From: an uncultured Oceanospirillaceae bacterium
GTDB lineage: Bacteria; Pseudomonadota; Gammaproteobacteria; Pseudomonadales; Balneatricaceae
Reading direction: 5' to 3'
Assembly: GCA_913057435.1 (NCBI GenBank)
Contig: CAJXNY010000047.1
Span: 1 to 36,046, forward strand
Length of the DNA stretch: 36,046 nucleotides
In this document: one piece after another, positions 27,394 through 34,070 of the stretch
How the letters are laid out: each line of letters opens with the position of its first letter
Position numbering within the stretch: position 1 is the first letter of the stretch
Made by a program: the position numbers and the translations under genes
The notes under the pieces: model-generated
Told to the model about the DNA's origin: nothing
Seen by the model: only the letters and a program-made list of their open reading frames with translations
Databases searched by the model: none

Positions 27394-28053
27394 ATGATCC
27401 GCTTCGATAATGTGAGCAAATGCTACGAAACCGGCCATGAGGCGCTGACCAATGTCAGCTTCGCTCTGGATGACGGTGAAATGGCGTTTCTGACCGGTCA
27501 CTCCGGGGCCGGTAAAAGCACTCTGATGAAGCTGATCATGCTGATGGAGAGGCCAACCCGAGGGCATGTGTTTGTCGGTGAGCAGAATCTGGCCGGGCTG
27601 GATCGCCAGCAGATTCCCTATCACCGTCGCCGCATTGGCGTGGTGTTCCAGAACCATCAGCTGCTGTTTGATCGCACGGTGTTCGACAATGTCACCCTGC
27701 CGTTGATGATTTGTGGCTTTAGCCCCCGTGATGCGGGTCGTCGTGCTCGCGCCGCGCTGGACAAGGTGGGGTTGCTGAGCAAAGAAAAGATGAATCCCAT
27801 TGCGCTGTCTACCGGTGAGCAGCAGCGGGTAGGGATTGCCCGGGCCATTGTCCACAAGCCGCAGGTGCTGCTGGCGGATGAGCCCACCGGTAACCTTGAT
27901 CCACAGCTGTCAGAAGAGATTATGCGGCTGTTTCTGGAGTTTAACCGTCACGGCACCACCGTGCTGATTGCCAGCCATGATATGGGGCTGATTCAGCGAA
28001 TGCGGGTTCGGATGCTGTCATTGCAACAGGGCAGGCTGGCAGCAGATGGCTGA
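27394..28053 (+). CDS. ftsE: cell division ATPase FtsE
   Basis: 219 residues, the cytosolic ATPase of the FtsEX complex, which activates periplasmic amidases (through EnvC) and division proteins at the septum. Walker A is GHSGAGKSTLMK, the signature LSTGEQQRVGIARA, and Walker B VLLADEPTGNLDP; the H-loop is IASHD. It begins 8 bp after ftsY and its stop overlaps the ftsX start by 8 bp, so translation is coupled. Confidence 0.97.
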   Translation: MIRFDNVSKCYETGHEALTNVSFALDDGEMAFLTGHSGAGKSTLMKLIMLMERPTRGHVFVGEQNLAGLDRQQIPYHRRRIGVVFQNHQLLFDRTVFDNVTLPLMICGFSPRDAGRRARAALDKVGLLSKEKMNPIALSTGEQQRVGIARAIVHKPQVLLADEPTGNLDPQLSEEIMRLFLEFNRHGTTVLIASHDMGLIQRMRVRMLSLQQGRLAADG

Positions 28054-29071
28054 GCAGAATAACCGTCGGCGTGGCGCACAGCGCCTGGAGCCGCAAGCAA
28101 AACCGGCGGTAAAACGTACCGCTAATGCAACCAGTAGCCGCAAACCGCGGCAGGCGACAGCGCTGCGTTACGACTCGGATAATCACTGGCAGACGGCCAA
28201 AACGGCGTTTTCTCGATTACTGACTACCCCGGCTGCAACGCTGATGACCGTGGCGGTACTGGCGATCGCGCTGGCGCTGCCCGGGGTGCTTTATAGTGGC
28301 TTGAAAAATGTTCAGCAGGTGGCTGCCAGCTGGGAGGGTGATCCGCGTATCGCCCTGTATATGGAGCTGTCCGTGGATGATCAGCAGGCGGACAGTCTCA
28401 GCCGTGAGCTGTTGTTGCGCGATGATCTGGCCGCCGTTGAGCTGATCAGCCGGGCGGACGGGCTGGCCGAGTTCCGGGCGCTATCCGGGTTTGGCGATGT
28501 ACTGGAGTACCTGGGGCAGAACCCGATTCCCGCCGTGATTACGGTGCAGCCAGCGCTGATGAGTAACGATGAGCTGATCGAGCTGCAACAGCAGCTGGAG
28601 ATGGAGCCCGGCGTGGCGGAAGCGCAGCTGGATATGGCCTGGGTGCAGCGGCTGAACAGTGCGCTGGAGGTGGCTAAACGGGTGGTGGTGATGCTCGGTA
28701 TTCTGCTGGCGACGGCGGTATTGCTGGTGATCGGTAACACTGTGCGGGTGTCGATTGAAAGCCGCCGCGAAGAAATTCTGATCGCTAAACTGGTGGGTGC
28801 GACTGACAGCTGGGTACGCCGACCGTTTTTGTATACCGGTGCCTGGTATGGCTTTCTCGGTGGGCTTTGTGGCTGGGGGCTGATCCAGCTGGCACTGATG
28901 TTAATCGATACCCCGGTGCGCGAACTGGCCGGGCTGTACCAGAATAGCTTCAGCCTGCTGGGGCTGGGTATTGTGGATACGGGCCTGCTGATCTGCTTCA
29001 GCTTGCTACTGGGGCTGATGGGTGCCTGGGTTGCCGTCAGCCGGTATTTGCGCTCCATCGAACCGCAGTAA
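28046..29071 (+). CDS. ftsX: cell division protein FtsX
   Basis: 341 residues, the membrane partner of FtsE. The N-terminal cytosolic tail is long and basic (about 60 residues; PQAKPAVKRTANATSSRKPRQ), then TM1 (about 70-92, LMTVAVLAIALALPGVLYSGL), the periplasmic domain that contacts EnvC (about 95-210), and three further helices, including MLGILLATAVLLVIGNTVR. SIESRREEILIAKLVGATDSWVRRPFLYTG is the MacB-like cytosolic/membrane loop conserved in FtsX. The ATG overlaps the end of ftsE by 8 bp. rpoH follows after 180 bp, with its own likely promoter. Confidence 0.95.
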   Translation: MAEQNNRRRGAQRLEPQAKPAVKRTANATSSRKPRQATALRYDSDNHWQTAKTAFSRLLTTPAATLMTVAVLAIALALPGVLYSGLKNVQQVAASWEGDPRIALYMELSVDDQQADSLSRELLLRDDLAAVELISRADGLAEFRALSGFGDVLEYLGQNPIPAVITVQPALMSNDELIELQQQLEMEPGVAEAQLDMAWVQRLNSALEVAKRVVVMLGILLATAVLLVIGNTVRVSIESRREEILIAKLVGATDSWVRRPFLYTGAWYGFLGGLCGWGLIQLALMLIDTPVRELAGLYQNSFSLLGLGIVDTGLLICFSLLLGLMGAWVAVSRYLRSIEPQ

Positions 29072-29115
29072 CATTGCGGTAAGATTACTACTTTGTAATA
29101 GCGGCCCGGCAGTGC

Positions 29116-29144
29116 TTGATCATTGTGCAGCGGCTGGCTATTCT
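29116..29144 (+). promoter_or_regulatory. predicted sigma-70 promoter of rpoH
   Basis: TTGATC (29116-29121) and TATTCT (29139-29144) are separated by 17 bp. Each matches 4 of 6 consensus bases. A hairpin (CCCGG 29152-29156 / CCGGG 29162-29166) lies just after, near the expected 5' end of the transcript; AACGC 29186-29190 / GCGTT 29196-29200 forms a second small stem. These leader structures could contribute to thermal control, which is inference. Confidence 0.4.
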
Positions 29145-29251
29145 GCTTCATCCCGGTTTTACCGGGGCAGGACAGGTTTACATTTAACGCGGGATGCGTT
29201 GTCTCAACGGGCACAAGTTCGTTGTTTAGCAAGAAATAGACGAGGGTTTAA

Positions 29252-30112
29252 ATGAGCAACAGCTTGCAAGTTATCGGTAACCTTTCTCCAGGTCGTAATC
29301 TTGATGCCTACATGGCGTCAGTGGGTGCTATTGCAGTACTGAGCGTGGAGGAGGAACGAGCACTGGCGGAGCGTCTGTTCTATAAAGAAGACCTGGAAGC
29401 GGCCCGCCAGCTGGTTATGGCTCATCTACGTTTTGTTGTCCACGTCGCCAAGTCCTATTCTGGCTATGGCCTGCCACTGGGCGATCTGGTGCAGGAAGGT
29501 AATGTTGGCCTGATGAAGGCGGTCAAACGTTTTGATCCGTCCGTTGGCGTACGGCTGGTATCTTTTGCCGTGCACTGGATCAAGGCTGAGATGCACGAAT
29601 ATATTCTGCGTAACTGGCGCATCGTCAAAGTGGCGACCACCAAGGCCCAGCGCAAGATGTTCTTCAATCTGCGCTCACGCAAGAAAAGCCTGAGCTGGAT
29701 GAACGACGCTGAAGTGAATGCGATTGCTGAAGACCTCAATGTCGAGCCACGGGTGGTACGGGAAATGGAAGGCCGGATGGCCTCGGTCGATACCTCCTTT
29801 GATCCACTGGGGGCCGATGATGATGAACGCTCTTACGCTGCGCCAGCACTGACCCTGGAAGACCACAGCGCCGACCCGGCGATGCAGGTTGAGAACTCCA
29901 ACTGGGCTGACGATGAGCAGCAGCGTCTGCTGCAGGCCATGAAAGACCTGGATGAGCGCAGCCGCGATATTCTGGCCCAGCGCTGGCTGGCCGATGAGAA
30001 AGCGACTCTGCACGAGCTGGCTGCTGTCTATGGTGTTTCGGCTGAGCGTATCCGGCAGCTGGAAAAAAGCGCCATGAACAAAATCAAGAAGGCGATGACG
30101 CTGGTGGCCTGA
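29252..30112 (+). CDS. rpoH: heat-shock sigma factor RpoH (sigma-32)
   Basis: 286 residues, about the length of the E. coli protein. It directs RNA polymerase to heat-shock chaperone and protease genes. Region 2 includes [21 protein letters not shown] and [23 protein letters not shown], the -10 recognition part. The RpoH box QRKMFFNLR is at residues 133-141, a hallmark separating it from other sigma factors. Region 4 ends with [34 protein letters not shown] lies 6 bases before the ATG. It stands just after ftsX, as in E. coli and Pseudomonas, and ends at a strong terminator at 30131-30158. Confidence 0.98.
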   Translation: MSNSLQVIGNLSPGRNLDAYMASVGAIAVLSVEEERALAERLFYKEDLEAARQLVMAHLRFVVHVAKSYSGYGLPLGDLVQEGNVGLMKAVKRFDPSVGVRLVSFAVHWIKAEMHEYILRNWRIVKVATTKAQRKMFFNLRSRKKSLSWMNDAEVNAIAEDLNVEPRVVREMEGRMASVDTSFDPLGADDDERSYAAPALTLEDHSADPAMQVENSNWADDEQQRLLQAMKDLDERSRDILAQRWLADEKATLHELAAVYGVSAERIRQLEKSAMNKIKKAMTLVA

Positions 30113-30130
30113 GCCCGGCTGGAACGTCTG

Positions 30131-30160
30131 AACAAAGCCGCCTGTGGGCGGCTTTGTTGT
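30131..30160 (+). terminator. terminator of rpoH
   Basis: A perfect 12-bp stem, AACAAAGCCGCC (30131-30142) / GGCGGCTTTGTT (30147-30158), has a 4-base loop. The U-rich TTTGTTGT 3' side is weak but the stem is strong. It lies 19 bp after the rpoH stop. Confidence 0.85.
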
Positions 30161-30225
30161 ATCTGGCGCAAGGTTACTGCCTAGGCCGGACTGAACGGTA
30201 TTAGCCCCGACGGGGCTCTATCCGC

Positions 30226-30231
30226 TATAAT
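30226..30231 (+). promoter_or_regulatory. -10 element upstream of the DUF423-thiS-thiG genes
   Basis: A perfect TATAAT lies 42 bp before the DUF423 start. Upstream there is a hairpin (AGCCCC/GGGGCT) and no good -35 hexamer at the usual distance. No TPP riboswitch is seen here. Confidence 0.35.
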
Positions 30232-30272
30232 CTGCCGCCATTATCCCCATGCCCACAGCTGAGAGCGCACCC

Positions 30273-30668
30273 ATGTCGGCCCGTCTGATGTTACTGATTG
30301 CAACGGTATATGGTTTCAGTGCGGTGGCACTGGGGGCGTTTGGTGCCCATGCACTCAAGGGCGTGCTCAATGACTATACTGGCCCGGTGTACCAGACCGC
30401 GGTGGACTACCAGTTCTACCATTGCCTGGCACTGCTGACGGCAGGGCTGTTGCAGTTGCAGCTGAACCACCGTGGCTTCCGCCTGGCCGGGCTCTGCTTT
30501 AGCCTGGGTGTGGTGCTGTTCAGCGGTAGCCTGTATACCCTGGCGCTCAGTGGTATTCACTGGCTGGGCGCGGTGACGCCGATTGGCGGACTGTTTTTCC
30601 TCAGTGGCTGGGCCTGCCTGGGCTGGGGCGTTTATCAATCAGTAAGAGGCGAGATCAATGCAGATTGA
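30273..30668 (+). CDS. DUF423 family small membrane protein (YgdD-like)
   Basis: 131 residues with four predicted membrane helices and no known function. MLLIATVYGFSAVALGAFGAHALK and YHCLALLTAGLLQLQL, FSLGVVLFSGSLYTLALSG and GAVTPIGGLFFLSGWACLGWG match the DUF423/YgdD/YwdK family. I chose the ATG at 30273, where the family usually starts (SARLMLL); an in-frame ATG at 30249 would add eight residues (MPTAESAP) with no ribosome site. Its last 11 bases overlap thiS, so the two are co-translated. A link to thiamine synthesis is not known. Confidence 0.85.
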   Translation: MSARLMLLIATVYGFSAVALGAFGAHALKGVLNDYTGPVYQTAVDYQFYHCLALLTAGLLQLQLNHRGFRLAGLCFSLGVVLFSGSLYTLALSGIHWLGAVTPIGGLFFLSGWACLGWGVYQSVRGEINAD

Positions 30669-30858
30669 GGTAAATGGTGACAGCATCGAGCTGGCCGATG
30701 GGGCAACCCTGGTTGACCTGCTGACACAGATGGAACTGACCGACATGCGGGTGGCGATTGAGCTGAATCTGGAGATTGTTCCGCGCAGCGAACACGGCCA
30801 GACAGCGCTTAAATCAGGTGACAAACTTGAAGTTGTACACGCCATTGGTGGCGGCTGA
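30658..30858 (+). CDS. thiS: sulfur carrier protein ThiS
   Basis: 66 residues, a ubiquitin-like protein. Its C-terminal glycine is adenylated by ThiF and converted to a thiocarboxylate, which gives sulfur to the thiazole ring of thiamine. The end HAIGGG has the required double glycine. QIEVNGDSIELADG starts the beta-grasp fold. GAGGCGAGATC precedes the ATG at 30658, which overlaps the previous gene by 11 bp. thiG follows after 41 bp. Confidence 0.94.
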   Translation: MQIEVNGDSIELADGATLVDLLTQMELTDMRVAIELNLEIVPRSEHGQTALKSGDKLEVVHAIGGG

Positions 30859-30899
30859 GTCCCATTGGTATCACGGACTTCACTGAGAATAATTAGCGG

Positions 30900-31697
30900 A
30901 TGAATATTATGTCAGAGCAGAACAACGACCAGCTGATCATTGCCGGAGCAAGCTACAACTCTCGCCTGCTGGTGGGCACCGGTAAGTACAAGGATATGGC
31001 CGAGACGGAAGCGGCAATCGCTGCCAGTGGGGCTGAAATTGTGACCGTGGCGGTGCGCCGTACCAACATTGGTCAGAACCCTGATGAGCCGAACCTGCTG
31101 GATGTGATCTCGCCGGACAAATACACCATTCTGCCGAATACCGCTGGCTGCTACACCGCTGACGATGCGGTGCGCACCTGCCGGCTGGCCCGCGAGCTGC
31201 TGGGCGGCCATAACCTGGTCAAGCTGGAAGTGCTGGGTGATCAGAAAACCCTGTACCCGGATATGAGCGAAACCCTCAAGGCTACCGAAACGCTGGTTAA
31301 AGAGGGTTTTGATGTGATGGTGTACTGCAGCGACGACCCGATTGCCGCGCAAAAACTGGAAGCGATGGGCGTATGCGCCATCATGCCACTGGGTTCACTG
31401 ATCGGCTCCGGGCTGGGTATCCTCAACCCGCATAACATCCGTATCATCATGGAAAGCGCCAACATCCCGGTGCTGGTGGATGCCGGTGTGGGTACCGCCT
31501 CTGACGCTGCGATTGCCATGGAAATGGGCTGTGAAGCGGTGCTGATGAACACCGCCATTGCCGCGGCGAAAAATCCGGTGTTGATGGCTTCTGCGATGTG
31601 CAAAGCGATCGAAGCGGGCCGCGAAGCTTATCTGGCGGGTCGTATGCCACGGAAAAAATATGCCAGCGCCTCCTCACCGATGGATGGCCTGATCTGA
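30900..31697 (+). CDS. thiG: thiazole synthase ThiG
   Basis: 265 residues, a TIM-barrel enzyme that builds the thiazole phosphate from deoxyxylulose phosphate, dehydroglycine (or glycine imine) and Thi[50 protein letters not shown] and [18 protein letters not shown] (the Schiff-base lysine is in VKLEVL) are conserved, and [32 protein letters not shown] is the phosphate-binding end. The ATG at 30900 is given; a second in-frame ATG at 30909 with GCGGA upstream is an equally good candidate. It pairs with ThiS and lies in the same order as in Pseudomonas. Confidence 0.96.
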   Translation: MNIMSEQNNDQLIIAGASYNSRLLVGTGKYKDMAETEAAIAASGAEIVTVAVRRTNIGQNPDEPNLLDVISPDKYTILPNTAGCYTADDAVRTCRLARELLGGHNLVKLEVLGDQKTLYPDMSETLKATETLVKEGFDVMVYCSDDPIAAQKLEAMGVCAIMPLGSLIGSGLGILNPHNIRIIMESANIPVLVDAGVGTASDAAIAMEMGCEAVLMNTAIAAAKNPVLMASAMCKAIEAGREAYLAGRMPRKKYASASSPMDGLI

Positions 31698-31711
31698 AAC
31701 TGACCTGATTC

Positions 31712-31744
31712 CAGCCCGGCCTGCGGTCAACGCAGGTCGGGCTG
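31712..31744 (+). terminator. hairpin between thiG and trmB
   Basis: A 14-bp stem with one G-T pair, CAGCCCGGCCTGCG (31712-31725) and CGCAGGTCGGGCTG (31731-31744 with T at 31737), has a 5-base loop. There is no U-run, so it may be a terminator, a processing site or an attenuator before trmB. Confidence 0.6.
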
Positions 31745-31771
31745 TCCTGTGTTAACGAGATAGAAGAACCG

Positions 31772-32524
31772 ATGAGCGAACAAACCCCTGCACAGCCTCA
31801 GGCTGCGACTGAGAATACCCAGAGCCAGGACGGTGCCGAACAACCGATACGTATGCGAACTATCCGCAGCTTTGTACTGCGCACCGGTCGCATGACCGAA
31901 GGCCAGCAACTGGCGATGGCGAACGTCTGGCCGCGCATGGGGCTGAACGTGGAAAACGGTATGCTGGATCTGACCCAGACCTTTGGCCGTGCAGCGCCGG
32001 TGGTGCTGGAGATCGGTTTTGGTATGGGTGACTCCCTGGTGGAGATGGCCAAGGCTGAGCCAGAAAAAAATTACATCGGTATCGAAGTACACACGCCAGG
32101 TGTGGGCCGGTTGCTGAACAACGCCGACGAGCAGGGCCTGGGCAATATCCGGGTGTTCGAGCACGATGCGATTGAAGTGCTGGACAAATGCATCCCGGAT
32201 GGCTCATTGAGCACCGTCCAGCTGTTCTTCCCGGACCCATGGCACAAGAAAAAGCACCACAAGCGCCGTATTGTTAAAGCAGAGTTTGCCCAGGCAATGC
32301 GCAAGAAGCTGAAAGTCGGTGGGGTGTTTCATATGGCCACGGACTGGGAAAACTATGCCGAGCATATGATGGAAGTGATGAGTGCGGCTGAGGGTTACCA
32401 GAACGCTGCCGGTGAGGGTGCGTACTCACCACAGCCAGAATGGCGTCCTGTTACCAAATTCCAGAAACGTGGTGAGAGACTGGGCCATGGGGTCTGGGAT
32501 CTGATGTTCGAGCGCACTGAGTAA
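31772..32524 (+). CDS. trmB: tRNA (guanine(46)-N(7))-methyltransferase
   Basis: 250 residues. It makes m7G46 in the variable loop of many tRNAs, using S-adenosylmethionine, in the cytosol. The first about 30 residues are a poorly conserved Gln/Ala/Glu tail, then [48 protein letters not shown] is the SAM-binding part, and [20 protein letters not shown] is the TrmB signature, with the catalytic aspartate in [27 protein letters not shown] is the tail. It follows thiG as in Pseudomonas, separated by a hairpin, so read-through transcription is possible but uncertain. Confidence 0.97.
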   Translation: MSEQTPAQPQAATENTQSQDGAEQPIRMRTIRSFVLRTGRMTEGQQLAMANVWPRMGLNVENGMLDLTQTFGRAAPVVLEIGFGMGDSLVEMAKAEPEKNYIGIEVHTPGVGRLLNNADEQGLGNIRVFEHDAIEVLDKCIPDGSLSTVQLFFPDPWHKKKHHKRRIVKAEFAQAMRKKLKVGGVFHMATDWENYAEHMMEVMSAAEGYQNAAGEGAYSPQPEWRPVTKFQKRGERLGHGVWDLMFERTE

Positions 32525-32528
32525 ACGT

Positions 32529-32557
32529 AAAAAAGGCACCGTTCTAAGAAGGGTGCC
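32529..32557 (-). terminator. terminator of the Spy-like gene (leftward)
   Basis: The stem GGCACC (32535-32540) / GGTGCC (32552-32557), extended by TTC/GAA, is followed on the minus strand by a run of six Ts (AAAAAA at 32529-32534 on the plus strand). It therefore ends leftward transcription from the Spy-like gene; no U-run follows on the trmB side. Confidence 0.75.
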
Positions 32558-32617
32558 AACGCGATAAGGTCGTCATTGGCAGGCCGCTACCGGGCCTGCC
32601 GAGCTGCTTGCTGCAGA

Positions 32618-33118
32618 TCAGTCATCACTGCCGTGATGGCGCTGCCACTTCTCTGCCATCCCGGCTTTCAGTGTTGTCATTTTTTCCTGTTGCTCCGGCG
32701 TCAGCACAGCGGCGATTTTCGCCCGGCTATCAGCGCGAGCACGTACCATCTGCTCTGCCTGTTCCCCGGCCTGCTGCGCCAGTTTATCGATCTCTGCCTG
32801 ATACTCAGCGCTGCTCGGGTCCAGCGCCATCATCGCCTTCATCTGGTCGCGCTTGTCACGGCGGGCATCACGCATCGCCTTGTGCTGGGCATCGGTAATG
32901 GCATCAATCTGGCTGACCTGGTCTTTATTCAGATCCAGCTTGCGCTCCAGTCGGTCAGCCAGTGAGTGCTTGCCGCGCATCATGCCGCTGTGTTCACCAC
33001 GTTCGCCGCCGCATTTACGGCCATGGTCCCCGGCAAAGCTGTTAGTCGCGACACCGGCCAGGCCGAGGCTGGCAATCATGGCACTGATCAGAACGGTTTT
33101 TTTCAGAGTGGCTGTCAT
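32618..33118 (-). CDS. Spy/CpxP-like periplasmic protein, LTXXQ family
   Basis: 166 residues. A signal peptide covers about residues 1-29 (LISAMIASLGLAGVATNSFA, cleaved before GD). The mature part has two LTxxQ-type motifs, LNKDQ at 63-67 and LTPEQ at 139-143, the mark of the Spy/CpxP/ZraP group of ATP-independent periplasmic chaperones and stress regulators. A His/Cys/Met-rich segment after the signal (DHGRKCGGERGEHSGMMRGKH) may bind metal. It is divergent from a CpxR/CpxA-type system with a perfect CpxR box in between, the cpxP-cpxRA arrangement of E. coli. It may inhibit the sensor in unstressed cells, inferred from that arrangement. GGAGC precedes the ATG at 33118. Confidence 0.87.
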   Translation of the reverse strand: MTATLKKTVLISAMIASLGLAGVATNSFAGDHGRKCGGERGEHSGMMRGKHSLADRLERKLDLNKDQVSQIDAITDAQHKAMRDARRDKRDQMKAMMALDPSSAEYQAEIDKLAQQAGEQAEQMVRARADSRAKIAAVLTPEQQEKMTTLKAGMAEKWQRHHGSDD

Positions 33119-33189
33119 GGTTGTGCTCCGTTGTGTAAGTTGATGGAGCCAGTATGGGCGGGCTAACTGCTAAGTTGGGTGAGGCTGGT

Positions 33190-33204
33190 GTAAAGTTTGG
33201 TAAA
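33190..33204 (+). promoter_or_regulatory. CpxR box
   Basis: GTAAA-GTTTG-GTAAA is a perfect match to the CpxR consensus GTAAA-N5-GTAAA. It is 72 bp upstream of the Spy-like start and 168 bp upstream of the cpxR start, so it could serve both genes. A TTTACA (33231-33236) is a possible -35 hexamer for rightward transcription, with a poor -10 (TTATCG) 17 bp on. Confidence 0.75.
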
Positions 33205-33241
33205 GCCGATGAACGCTGGGCTGGCGGCTGTTTACACTGTC

Positions 33242-33366
33242 AGTGGATAACTTTTATCGGTGTATAACGGGCTGTGGGTTCTGACTGTCTGTGGATACGT
33301 CGAGATGTGGGTAACTCGTATTGTGGATAACTACTGATATGGATAACCGGGCTGAGGATGGGTAAC
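33242..33366 (+). repeat. array of eight DnaA-box-like direct repeats upstream of cpxR
   Basis: Eight same-strand copies of a 10-base motif start at 33242 (AGTGGATAAC), 33259 (GGTGTATAAC), 33273 (TGTGGGTTCT), 33290 (TGTGGATACG), 33306 (TGTGGGTAAC), 33322 (TGTGGATAAC), 33338 (TATGGATAAC) and 33357 (GATGGGTAAC). Spacing is 17, 14, 17, 16, 16, 16 and 19 bp. The copy at 33322 is an exact DnaA box (TTATCCACA on the other strand). Copies 1, 2, 4, 5 and 7 each have one mismatch to TGTGNATAA; copies 3 and 8 have three. The array runs from just after the CpxR box to 6 bp before the cpxR start. DnaA binding is inferred from the match alone. Confidence 0.72.
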
Positions 33367-33371
33367 AGGCG

Positions 33372-34070
33372 ATGAATGAACATGAATCGGGCCAGCTGTT
33401 GCTGGTGGATGATGATACCGACCTGACTGAGCTGCTGAGCGAGTACCTCAGCAATGAGGGCTACCAGGTGCAGTGCGCCCATGGCGCAGATGCGGCTGAG
33501 GCATTACTGGCTCGCCAGCGTTTTGACCTGCTGGTGTTCGATATTATGATGCCGGGCCGTAGCGGGCTGGATCTGCTGCAAAGCTTACGCCCCGGGCTGC
33601 AGACCCCGGTGATTATGCTGACCGGGCGCGGTGATGATATTGACCGCATTCTGGGGCTGGAAATGGGGGCCGATGATTACCTGGCCAAGCCCTGCAACCC
33701 TCGTGAACTGTTGGCCCGTATTCGTGCCGTACTACGCCGGGCTCAGCCTGCAGCGAATGCCTCAGTGGCCACGCGGTTAGTGCAGGGGGCCATTGTGCTG
33801 GATGCTGGCAGTCGAGAGGTGACGGTGGCGCAGCAGCCGCTGCTGCTGACCAGCGCCGAGTTCAATGTCCTGATGTTGTTAATGCAACAGGTGGGGCGGG
33901 TGGTGAGCAAAGCGGAACTGACTGAAAAAGTGCTGCACCGTAAATTGACGGCCTATGATCGGGCCATTGATGTCCATGTCTCGCGCTTGCGCCAGAAGCT
34001 TGCCGCCCAGGGCGAGGCCGAACAGATCAAAACCGTACGCGGTGAAGGTTATCAGCTGGTGCAACACTGA
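33372..34070 (+). CDS. cpxR: OmpR/PhoB-family response regulator, CpxR-like
   Basis: 232 residues. The receiver domain (about 8-120) has the acidic pocket LLVDDDTDL (D13-D15), the phospho-acceptor D57 in VFDIMMPG, a switch threonine in IMLTGRG and the lysine in DDYLAKPCNPREL. The C-terminal winged helix (about 135-230) has LTSAEFNVLMLLMQQVGRVVSKAEL and DRAIDVHVSRLRQKL as the recognition helix, and IKTVRGEGYQL as the wing. Its place beside a Spy/CpxP-like gene and a perfect CpxR box supports the CpxR name over other family members. It overlaps cpxA by 1 bp (TGATG). Confidence 0.88.
   Translation: MNEHESGQLLLVDDDTDLTELLSEYLSNEGYQVQCAHGADAAEALLARQRFDLLVFDIMMPGRSGLDLLQSLRPGLQTPVIMLTGRGDDIDRILGLEMGADDYLAKPCNPRELLARIRAVLRRAQPAANASVATRLVQGAIVLDAGSREVTVAQQPLLLTSAEFNVLMLLMQQVGRVVSKAELTEKVLHRKLTAYDRAIDVHVSRLRQKLAAQGEAEQIKTVRGEGYQLVQH

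Noticed and set aside
26947-29232. Long minus-strand frames opposite ftsY, ftsE and ftsX (302 and 283 residues)
   Set aside because: The plus-strand genes carry unmistakable motifs; the antisense frames are Ser/Arg/Pro-rich with no recognisable features.
30159-30272. A TPP riboswitch upstream of the DUF423-thiS-thiG genes
   Set aside because: The leader after the -10 element is only about 35-40 bases and no thi-box core (CTGAGA ... ) is visible.
33242-33366. The repeat array as a CRISPR array or as the chromosome origin oriC
   Set aside because: Repeat units are only 10 bases, with 4-9-base gaps and no cas genes, so it is not CRISPR. No AT-rich unwinding region, dnaA, dnaN or gidA gene is present, so an origin is not supported.
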